Shown here: positions 1-6,269 of the stretch, one piece after another | Layout: each line of letters starts with the position of its first letter | Position numbering within the stretch: the stretch's first letter is position 1 | NCBI GenBank assembly: GCA_937975735.1 | Contig: CALJUI010000214.1 | Span: 1-12,747 of the forward strand | Source of the DNA: an uncultured Rubrivivax sp. | GTDB lineage: Bacteria > Pseudomonadota > Gammaproteobacteria > Burkholderiales > Burkholderiaceae_C | Direction: 5' to 3' | DNA: 12,747 nucleotides | Notes under the pieces: generated by a model | Database searches by the model: none | What the model was told of the DNA's origin: nothing | The model's input: only the letters and a program-made list of their open reading frames with translations | Translations under genes and position numbers: made by a program

Positions 1-2451
1 CGCCGCCAGCGCCAGCACCGCGCCGGCCACGCCGCCGGCCACCGGCACCCAGGGCGACGCGCCCCAGCTGAACTCGAAGGCGTAGCGCGCCAGCGCCCAG
101 CCGACCACCACCGCGGCCACCGAGGCCAGCACGCCGGCCAGCGCGCCGACGCCCAGCAGTTCGGCGCGCTGCACCTGCGCGAGCAGGCGCGCGCTGGCGC
201 CCATCGCGCGCATCACCGCGAACTCGCGCGAGCGCGCCTCGCGCGTCGCGGTGACCGCGGCGAACAGCACGACGAGCCCGGCGAGCAGCGTGAAGCCGAA
301 CAGGAACTCGACCGCGCGGATGACCTGGTCGAGCACCTGCTGCACCTGGGCGATCGACGCCGACACGTCGATGTTGGTGACGTTGGGATAGGCGCGGCTG
401 AGCGCGTTGTCGAAGCCCTTGACCGGCGGTGCGCGGAAGGCGCTGATGTAGGTGAGCGGCACGCCTTCCATCGTCGCGCGCGGGAACATCACGAAGAAGT
501 TGACGCGCATCGAGCCCCAATCGACCTTGCGCAGGCTGGTGATGCGGCCCTCGACCGCGATGCCGGCAATGTCGAAGCGCATGCGGTCGCCGAGCTTCAG
601 GCCGAGCGACTGCGCCAGGCCCTCCTCGACGCTCAGCGCGTCGGCCTCGTCGGGCGTCCAGCGCCCGCCGACCACCTCGTTGTGCATCGGCAGCCGATCG
701 TCGTGACTCAGGTTGAACTCGCGCTCGGCCAGGCGCTGCGAGCGCGGGTCGGCGAAGTCCTCGGCGCGGATCGGCGTGCCGTTGATCGCGATCAGGCGGC
801 CGCGGATCATCGGGAACCAGTCGAAGCGCTCGACGCCGTTGTCCTTCAGCGTGTCGCGGAAGGTCTGCGCCTGGTCGGGCTGGATGTTGATGACGAAGCG
901 GTTCGGCGCGTCGGCCGGCGTGGCCTGGCGCCAGCTGCCGATCAGGTCGGTGCGCAGCAGCACCAGCAGCACCAGGGCCAGCAGGCCGACCGCCAGCGCC
1001 GACACCTGCAGCACCGCGAAGGCCGGGCGCGCGGCGATCTGGCGCGTCGCCAGCACCAGCCAGCGCGGCGCGCGCGTCTCCGGCACCGCGCGGCGCAGCA
1101 GCCCGACCGCGAGCCAGGACAGCAGCGCGAACAGCGCGATCGCCGCGGCGAAGCCGCCGACCGCGATCGCGCCGAGCGTGAGGTCGCTGGACACCGCCAT
1201 CAGCAGCGCGACGAACCCGGCGGTGCCGGCCAGCAGCACCAGCGCCGAGCCGGCGTTCGGCGTGCCGACGTCGCGCCGGATCACCCGCAGCGCCGGCACG
1301 CGGGCCAGCTGCAGCACCGGCGGCAGGCCGAAACCGACCAGCAGCGTCATGCCGACGCCGACGCCGAACAGCGCCGGCCAGGGCCCGGGCACCGGCAGGC
1401 TGGCGTCGACGAGCCCGGCCAGCAGCCAGACGAACACGTAGTGCACCGCGAAGCCGAGCAGCACGCCGGCGGCGCTGGCCAGCACGCCGACGAAGCCGAA
1501 CTCGATCGCGTAGGCGGCCGCGATGCGCCGCTGCGACAGGCCCAGCACGCGCAGCATCGCGCAGTCGTCGAGGTGGCGCTGCGCGAAGTCGCGCGCCGCG
1601 ATGCCGACCGCCACCGCGGCCAGCAGCGCGGCGAGCAGCGCGACGAGGTTGAGGAACTTCTGCGCGCGGTCCAGCGTCTGCCGCATCTCGGGCCGCCCCG
1701 ACTCGAGCGACTCGACGCGCACGCCGCGCAGCGGCACCGACTCGATGCGCTGCTCGGCGAAGCGCACCCAGTCGGACACCGCGCGCTCCGGGCCGGCCAC
1801 CGCCAGCCGCCAGGTCAGCCGGCTGGCCGGCTGCACCAGGCCGGTGGCGTCGAGGTCGGCCTCGGCGAGCATCACGCGCGGCGCGAAGTTGACGAAGCCG
1901 GCGCCCCGGTCGGGCTCGATGACGATGATGCGGTCGATGCGCAGCCGCGCGTCGCCGAGCAGCAGCTCGTCGCCGATCCGCAGCTGCAGTGCGTCGAGCA
2001 CGCCGGCGTCGACCCAGGTGGTGCCGGGCGCCGGCGAGGCCGCCACCGTCTGCACCTCGGCCTCGGGCGCGGCCTTGACCTGGAGCTTGCCGCGCAGCGG
2101 GTAGCCCGGCGTCACCGCCTTCACCGCGACCAGCCGCGCGGCGCCGCCCTTGTCGTCGGGCGCCCGCGCCATGCTCGGGAAGCCGACGCTGCGCGCGCTC
2201 TCGAGCCCGAGCCGGTCGGCCTGCTGCTGCAGCTCGGCCGGCGGCCGCTTGTCGCTGGACAGCACCGCGTCGCCGCCGAGCAGCTGGCGGGCGTCGCGCG
2301 CGAGGCCCCGGTCGAGCCGGTCGGCGAAGAAGCCGACCGCAGTCAGCGCCGCCACCGCCAGCAGCACCGCCACCGCCAGCAGCCGCAGCTCGCCGGCACG
2401 GAAGTCCCTGGCCGTCTGGCGCCAGGCCAGGGCCCATGTCGAAGGTGTCAT
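1..2451 (-). CDS. FtsX-family ABC transporter permease (YbbP-like), 3' end cut by window edge
   Basis: The minus-strand frame from the ATG at 2451-2449 stays open for 817 codons to the window edge. The protein begins MTPSTWALAWRQTARDF, then a first membrane helix at about residues 22-44. A long periplasmic-type region follows. The first FtsX helix set starts near residue 262, and the second sits around 710-755, with a conserved-looking EARSREFAVMRAMGAS loop after a helix. This two-FtsX-domain layout and length match the YbbP class (E. coli YbbP is about 800 residues), so probably only the last few dozen residues are missing. Family members are inner-membrane permeases that work with a separate LolD/YbbA-type ATPase; the cargo is not known from sequence. 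No ATPase gene lies upstream, because the neighbour is divergent, so the partner must be beyond position 1 or elsewhere. The long open frames on the opposite strand here are GC-driven shadows. Confidence 0.9.
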   Translation of the reverse strand, partial: MTPSTWALAWRQTARDFRAGELRLLAVAVLLAVAALTAVGFFADRLDRGLARDARQLLGGDAVLSSDKRPPAELQQQADRLGLESARSVGFPSMARAPDDKGGAARLVAVKAVTPGYPLRGKLQVKAAPEAEVQTVAASPAPGTTWVDAGVLDALQLRIGDELLLGDARLRIDRIIVIEPDRGAGFVNFAPRVMLAEADLDATGLVQPASRLTWRLAVAGPERAVSDWVRFAEQRIESVPLRGVRVESLESGRPEMRQTLDRAQKFLNLVALLAALLAAVAVGIAARDFAQRHLDDCAMLRVLGLSQRRIAAAYAIEFGFVGVLASAAGVLLGFAVHYVFVWLLAGLVDASLPVPGPWPALFGVGVGMTLLVGFGLPPVLQLARVPALRVIRRDVGTPNAGSALVLLAGTAGFVALLMAVSSDLTLGAIAVGGFAAAIALFALLSWLAVGLLRRAVPETRAPRWLVLATRQIAARPAFAVLQVSALAVGLLALVLLVLLRTDLIGSWRQATPADAPNRFVINIQPDQAQTFRDTLKDNGVERFDWFPMIRGRLIAINGTPIRAEDFADPRSQRLAEREFNLSHDDRLPMHNEVVGGRWTPDEADALSVEEGLAQSLGLKLGDRMRFDIAGIAVEGRITSLRKVDWGSMRVNFFVMFPRATMEGVPLTYISAFRAPPVKGFDNALSRAYPNVTNIDVSASIAQVQQVLDQVIRAVEFLFGFTLLAGLVVLFAAVTATREARSREFAVMRAMGASARLLAQVQRAELLGVGALAGVLASVAAVVVGWALARYAFEFSWGASPWVPVAGGVAGAVLALAA

Positions 2452-2533
2452 GCCCGGACGGTATCGCAAGCCGGCACGGCGCGCGCGAACCCTGCGTGCA
2501 AGCCCGTTGAACCCGCTCGGGCGCGGCCGGTGC

Positions 2534-2539
2534 TTGAAT
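2534..2539 (+). promoter_or_regulatory. Possible -10 element (TTGAAT) giving a near-leaderless transcript
   Basis: TTGAAT matches the sigma-70 -10 consensus at four of six bases and ends 7 bases before the dioxygenase ATG at 2547. No Shine-Dalgarno-like purine run precedes that ATG. Transcription from this element would start at or next to the ATG. A TTGAAC at 2507-2512 could be a -35, but the 21-base spacing is too long, so support is weak. The rest of the 95-base divergent gap (2452-2546) shows nothing clear. Confidence 0.2.
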
Positions 2540-2546
2540 CGAACCC

Positions 2547-3404
2547 ATGGACATCACCGCCCTGCCCCCGCTGTTCCTCTCGCACGGCTCGCCGATGACC
2601 GCGCTCGAACCGCGCGAGGCCGGCGCCTTCATGCAGCGCCTGGGCCCGGCGATCGACGCCGCCTTCGGCCGGCCGCGGGCCATCCTCGTGCTGTCGGCGC
2701 ACACGCTGGCGCGTCGGCCGGTGCTGCTGGCCGGCGCGCGCCACCATGCGGTCTACGACTTCGGCGGCTTCGACCCGCGGCTGAACACGCTGCGCTACGA
2801 CGCCCCGGGCGCGCCGGCGCTGGCCGCGCGGGTGCAGGCCCTGCTCGCCGAGGCCGGCATCGACGCCGACCGGGTCGACCAGGGCGGACTGGACCACGGC
2901 ATCTGGACCCCGCTGCGCTACGCCTACCCCGACGCCGACGTGCCGGTGCTGCCGCTGGCCTTCGACCCGCGCGCCACGCCATCCGCGCTGTTCGCGCTCG
3001 GCGCGGCGCTGGCACCGCTGGCCGACGAGGGCGTGCTCCTGCTCGGCAGCGGCAGCCTGACGCACAACCTGCGCATGGTCTTCGGCGGCGTGCCGCCGGC
3101 GATCGACGCCGACGAGATCGCCGCGAGCCGCGAGTTCCGCGAGTGGGTCCGGCGTTCCGGCGCGTCGCGCGACTGGGACGCGCTGCTCGACTACCGTGCC
3201 CGCGCGCCGCATGCCGCGCTGATGCACCCGACCGACGAGCACTGGCTGCCCTGGTACCCGCCGGCCGGCGCCGGCGGCCGCGACGCGGCGCCGGTGCGCC
3301 TGCACGCCAGCCTGACCTTTGGCTGCCTGGCGATGGACGCCTACGGCTTCGGTCCGTCCGCGGCGCGGCTGGCCGTGGCGCTGGAGGGCTCGGCCGCGGC
3401 CTGA
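2547..3404 (+). CDS. DODA-type extradiol ring-opening dioxygenase (LigB superfamily, YgiD-like)
   Basis: This 285-residue protein belongs to the class III extradiol dioxygenases (LigB fold), which open catechol-type rings next to the diol using one metal ion. E. coli YgiD, a DOPA 4,5-dioxygenase, is the closest named relative I recognise. Visible marks are FLSHGSP with H13, SAHT with H52, GSGSLTHN with H173 and HPTDEHWLPW with H232. These are the expected spread of metal ligands and catalytic His. Length fits the family. The second motif reads SAHTLAR where YgiD-type members usually have an SAHWE-like sequence, suggesting a distinct subgroup, so the substrate cannot be assigned. The ATG at 2547 is preferred because family similarity begins at once (LPPLFLSHGSP), although no ribosome binding site is obvious. 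It is divergent from the FtsX permease and followed after 31 bases by a small membrane-protein gene on the same strand. Confidence 0.9.
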   Translation: MDITALPPLFLSHGSPMTALEPREAGAFMQRLGPAIDAAFGRPRAILVLSAHTLARRPVLLAGARHHAVYDFGGFDPRLNTLRYDAPGAPALAARVQALLAEAGIDADRVDQGGLDHGIWTPLRYAYPDADVPVLPLAFDPRATPSALFALGAALAPLADEGVLLLGSGSLTHNLRMVFGGVPPAIDADEIAASREFREWVRRSGASRDWDALLDYRARAPHAALMHPTDEHWLPWYPPAGAGGRDAAPVRLHASLTFGCLAMDAYGFGPSAARLAVALEGSAAA

Positions 3405-3435
3405 ACTCGCGGGCACAATCGGCGTCGAACACACG

Positions 3436-3807
3436 ATGCTGACCGCGATCTGGATCTTCGTCATCGCCCTGCTCGGGCTGTGGTCCCTGACCTCCTGGGG
3501 CCTGTACACGCTGCTGTCGCTGGACAACCAGTGGCTCGGCGAGCTCCGGCCGCTGCTCGAGCGCGTGCCCTTCGCCGACTGGCTCGACCGCTGGGTGCCC
3601 GGCTGGCAGGCGCTGGCCGAACTGTCGATCGACGCGGTGCAGGTCGCGCTCGGTGCGCTGGGCACCGCCGCGCCGGTGGTCGTCTGGGTCGTCTGGGGCG
3701 TGGGCACGCTGGTGCTGACCGGCATCGGCGTCGTGCTCTCGCTGCTCGTCGCGCTGCTGCGCGACGACAAGCCGGCCGCCCCCGGTACCGGCTCAGCCGG
3801 CGCCTGA
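3436..3807 (+). CDS. Small hypothetical membrane protein with two transmembrane helices
   Basis: I do not recognise the family. From the ATG at 3436 it encodes 123 residues. A hydrophobic helix covers about residues 4-28 and starts right after MLTAIW. Next comes an amphipathic Trp- and Leu-rich stretch (about 30-66), including RVPFADWLDRWVPGW. A second long hydrophobic segment follows (about 68-107), rich in Val and ending at LLR-DDK, then a short Pro/Ala/Gly tail. A longer frame exists upstream to 3319, but it overlaps the dioxygenase gene and its added residues are Arg/Trp-rich noise, so the internal ATG is the better start. A CACAAT at 3414-3419 resembles a -10 element but has no -35. The 31-base gap from the dioxygenase suggests co-transcription. 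The 3' end overlaps the convergent deaminase gene by 15 bases. Confidence 0.7.
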   Translation: MLTAIWIFVIALLGLWSLTSWGLYTLLSLDNQWLGELRPLLERVPFADWLDRWVPGWQALAELSIDAVQVALGALGTAAPVVVWVVWGVGTLVLTGIGVVLSLLVALLRDDKPAAPGTGSAGA

Positions 3808-4839
3808 GAAGACCGCGTCGAGCCGCCGCCGCCACGCGGCCTTCGTCTCGTCGTCGACGAAGCTCGCCTCGAAGCTGTTGGCCGCCAGCTGGTGCGCCTC
3901 GCGCGCGCCCAGCGCCGGCAGCGCGGCGAACGTCTGCACGAGGTTGTCGTTCACGTAGCCGCCGAAGTAGGCCGGGTCGTCGGCGTTGACCGTCGCGCAC
4001 AGGCCGGCGGCCAGCAGCGCCGGCAGGTTGTGGTCGGCGAGCGTGTCGAACACATGCAGCTTGACGTTGGACAGCGGGCACACGGTGAGCGGGATGCGTT
4101 CGCGCGCCAGCCGCTCGACCAGCGCCGGATCCTCGACGCAGCGCACGCCGTGGTCGATGCGCTCGACCTTCAGCACGTCCAGCGCGCTCGCGATGTAGGC
4201 CGGCGGGCCCTCCTCGCCGGCATGCGCGACGACGTGCAGGCCGAGCTCGCGGGCGCGCGCGAACACGCGCGCGAACTTCTCCGGCGGGTGGCCGCGCTCG
4301 CTGCTGTCCAGGCCGACGCCGATGAAGTGGTGGCGGTACGGCAGCGCCGCGTCCAGCGTCGCGAGGGCCTCGTCCTCGCTCAAGTGGCGAAGGAAGCACA
4401 GGATGAGCTTCGCGCTCAAGCCGAGCTCGGCGTGCGCGCGCTGGCAGGCGTGGTGCAGGCCGACGATCACCGCCTCGATCGGCACGCCGCGCGCGGTGTG
4501 CGTCTGCGGGTCGAAGAACAGCTCGGCGTGCACCACGTGGTCGGCGGCGGCGCGCTCGAAGTAGGCCCAGGCCATGTCGAAGAAGTCGGCCTCCTTCAGC
4601 AGCACGCTGGCGCCGGCGTAGTAGATGTCGAGGAAGCTCTGCAGGTCCTGGAAGTCGTAGGCCGCGCGCAGCGCGTCGACGCTGGCGTAGGGCAGCGCGA
4701 CGCCATTGCGTTCGGCGAGCCGGAAGATCAGCTCGGGCTCGAGCGAGCCTTCGACGTGCAGGTGCAGCTCGGCCTTGGGCATGCGGCACAGCAGCGCGGG
4801 CAGGCGGTCGCGGGGGATGGCGTCGAAGTCGATCGTCAT
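3793..4839 (-). CDS. add: Adenosine/adenine deaminase family protein, probably adenine deaminase
   Basis: This is a 348-residue amidohydrolase-fold purine deaminase that hydrolyses the 6-amino group, giving hypoxanthine (or inosine) plus ammonia in the cytoplasm. The zinc and catalytic residues are all visible: H26 and H28 in KAELHLHVEGSLEPE, H206 and E209 in AHAGEEGPP, H230 in DHGVRC, and D287/D288 in NADDPAYFG. Stretches such as FFDPQTHTARG, FLRHLSEDEA and VGLDSSERGHPPEKF are, from memory, typical of the bacterial group that includes Pseudomonas aeruginosa PA0148, reported to act on adenine rather than adenosine. The usual automatic label would be adenosine deaminase. The ATG at 4839 is chosen because the protein reaches the HxH motif at the family's usual distance; no strong ribosome binding site is seen. 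It shares a direction and purine theme with the importer operon beyond 7425, from which it is separated by two opposite-strand genes. Confidence 0.92.
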   Translation of the reverse strand: MTIDFDAIPRDRLPALLCRMPKAELHLHVEGSLEPELIFRLAERNGVALPYASVDALRAAYDFQDLQSFLDIYYAGASVLLKEADFFDMAWAYFERAAADHVVHAELFFDPQTHTARGVPIEAVIVGLHHACQRAHAELGLSAKLILCFLRHLSEDEALATLDAALPYRHHFIGVGLDSSERGHPPEKFARVFARARELGLHVVAHAGEEGPPAYIASALDVLKVERIDHGVRCVEDPALVERLARERIPLTVCPLSNVKLHVFDTLADHNLPALLAAGLCATVNADDPAYFGGYVNDNLVQTFAALPALGAREAHQLAANSFEASFVDDETKAAWRRRLDAVFSGAG

Positions 4840-4893
4840 GGGCGTGGCGGGCGATGGATGGTTCGTCGTGCATGGTACCCAGGCACGCCCGGT

Positions 4894-4921
4894 TCAAGTC
4901 GGCGGCGCCGGATGCCGATGA
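4894..4921 (+). promoter_or_regulatory. Putative sigma-28 (FliA) promoter for flagellin
   Basis: TCAA at 4894-4897 and GCCGATGA at 4914-4921 are separated by 16 bases. The classic FliA promoter is TAAA, about 15 bases, then GCCGATAA, so the -10 part matches seven of eight bases and the -35 part three of four, with one extra spacer base. It lies about 50 bases before the flagellin start in the 133-base divergent gap (4840-4972), the expected position for late flagellar gene control. The motif was found by eye, without scoring. Confidence 0.55.
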
Positions 4922-4960
4922 TCCGCTTGTCCCACATCAATCCCGACCGAACGGGCAGCC

Positions 4961-4965
4961 GAAGG
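4961..4965 (+). promoter_or_regulatory. Ribosome binding site deciding the GTG start of flagellin
   Basis: GAAGG lies 7 bases before the GTG at 4973. It supports that codon as the start, in agreement with the conserved flagellin amino terminus that begins exactly there. No in-frame ATG offers a better alternative. Confidence 0.5.
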
Positions 4966-4972
4966 CACAAGC

Positions 4973-6181
4973 GTGGCATCGTCGATCAACACCAACGTCG
5001 CGTCGCTGGGCGCGCAGCGCAGCCTGTCGACGACGCAGTCCGCGCTGCGGTCCTCGATGACGCGGCTGTCCTCCGGGCTGCGGGTGAACTCGGCCAAGGA
5101 CGACGCCGCCGGCCTGGCGATCGCCGAACGCATGAGCGCGCAGGTGCGCGGCATGAACGTGGCGGTGCGCAACGCCAATGACGCGATCTCGCTGACCCAG
5201 ACCGCCGAAGGCGCGCTGGCCAAGGTCGGCGATGCACTGCAGCGCATGCGCGAACTGGCCGTGCAGTCGCGCAACGCGACCAACAACGCCAGCGACCGGG
5301 ACTCGCTGCACAAGGAGTTCGGCGAGCTGGGCAAGGAGATCTCGCGGGTGATCGCGGGGACCACCTTCAACGGCAAGGCCATTCTGGGGGCCGATGCGGG
5401 GAGCATGAGCTTCCAGGTCGGCGCCAACACCGGCGCGCTCGACGCGATCTCGCTCTCGCTCCAGAACCTGGCGGCGGCGACGAGCATCGCCGCCGTCGTC
5501 GGCGCCGCACCGCCGACGGCGGCGAGCCTGGCGGCGGCGAATGCCGCCGTCGGGCCCGCCGTCAACGCGGCCGTATCGGCGCTCGGCTATGCGTCGGAAG
5601 GCGCAGCGGTCGAGGCGGGATACACGTCGGCGACGAGCGCCACGGGCGCGGCCATCGAGGCCGTTCGGGTTCATGCCCTCGACCAGGGGTTCGGCGCGCA
5701 GATCGGGACCTTGACCGCCGGTCTGTCGGCGGTCACGTCGGGAGCCGCGGCGTACGCGCTCGTCCTGGCCAACGCCACAAGCGACGGCTGGGCCGACCCC
5801 ACGGCACCCGCCACTACCGCGCAGGCGGCCTTCGGGGCCTTTGCGGCGATCGTGCCGCCGGCCAGCGGCGGCGCATCGATCGGCAGCGGCCAGGACACCG
5901 CCGGCCTGGCCCGGGTGATCAACGACCTCGACGCCGCGCTGGCCCACGTCAACGGCCAGCGTGCGAGCTTCGGCGCGACGCAGGCCCGCTTCGAGAGCGT
6001 GATCGGCAGCCTGCAGATCGGCATCGAGAACCAGTCCGCCGCACGCAGCCGCATCATGGACGCCGACTTCGCGGTCGAGACCGCCCAGCTGAGCCGCGCG
6101 CAGATCGTGCAGCAGGCCGGCACGGCGATGGTCGCGCAGGCCAACCAGCTGCCTCGGATCGTGCTGCGGTTGATCACCTGA
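4973..6181 (+). CDS. fliC: Flagellin, with Ala-rich central region and GTG start
   Basis: This 402-residue protein is the filament subunit exported through the flagellar type III channel. The amino-terminal D0/D1 region (about 1-165) is canonical: MASSINTNVASLGAQRSLS, the SSGLRVNSAKDDAAGLAIAE block, LQRMRELAVQSRN (the TLR5-recognised segment in related flagellins), and FNGKAILG followed by FQVGAN. The carboxy-terminal D1/D0 region (about 305-402) has the AARSRIMDADFAVETAQLSR and VAQANQLP motifs. Between them lies an Ala-, Gly- and Ser-rich segment with few aromatic residues. The last residues read QLPRIVLRLIT, where relatives usually have something like QLPQ(G/S)VL plus a short hydrophobic end. 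The start is GTG, fixed by homology and by GAAGG at 4961. A sigma-28-like promoter lies upstream. No other flagellar gene is present, so this may be an orphan or secondary flagellin. Confidence 0.95.
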   Translation: MASSINTNVASLGAQRSLSTTQSALRSSMTRLSSGLRVNSAKDDAAGLAIAERMSAQVRGMNVAVRNANDAISLTQTAEGALAKVGDALQRMRELAVQSRNATNNASDRDSLHKEFGELGKEISRVIAGTTFNGKAILGADAGSMSFQVGANTGALDAISLSLQNLAAATSIAAVVGAAPPTAASLAAANAAVGPAVNAAVSALGYASEGAAVEAGYTSATSATGAAIEAVRVHALDQGFGAQIGTLTAGLSAVTSGAAAYALVLANATSDGWADPTAPATTAQAAFGAFAAIVPPASGGASIGSGQDTAGLARVINDLDAALAHVNGQRASFGATQARFESVIGSLQIGIENQSAARSRIMDADFAVETAQLSRAQIVQQAGTAMVAQANQLPRIVLRLIT

Positions 6182-6183
6182 GT

Positions 6184-6209
6184 GCGGGTCGGCCGACGCC
6201 CCCACCCGC
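6184..6209 (+). terminator. Possible hairpin after flagellin stop
   Basis: GCGGGT (6184-6189) pairs with ACCCGC (6204-6209) across a 14-base loop. A competing perfect palindrome, GTCGGCCGAC, lies at 6188-6197. Neither is followed by a T run, so this is at best a weak or Rho-assisted terminator. The remaining gap up to 6269 holds nothing else that I recognise. Confidence 0.25.
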
Positions 6210-6269
6210 GAATCGCACGAACTTGACCGCTCCGAGTGGCCGGATCCGGCTCGTCCGGGAGTCCGCGAC

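Noticed and set aside
682..2598. Long plus-strand open frame (638 residues) opposite the FtsX permease
   Set aside because: It is rich in Arg, Gln, His and Ala with no domain. It is exactly what the antisense of a GC-rich gene gives, and the minus strand encodes a clear permease.
4840..4880. Promoter for the deaminase using TTGAAC and TACCAT on the minus strand
   Set aside because: The spacing of 14 bases is too short and the -10 match is poor.
4840..4972. Sigma-54 promoter ahead of flagellin
   Set aside because: No TGGCAC-N5-TTGC-like pair is present; a sigma-28-like match is much better.
6223..6251. TTGACC at 6223-6228 as -35 of a promoter for the diguanylate cyclase
   Set aside because: No -10-like hexamer occurs at 16-18 bases downstream.
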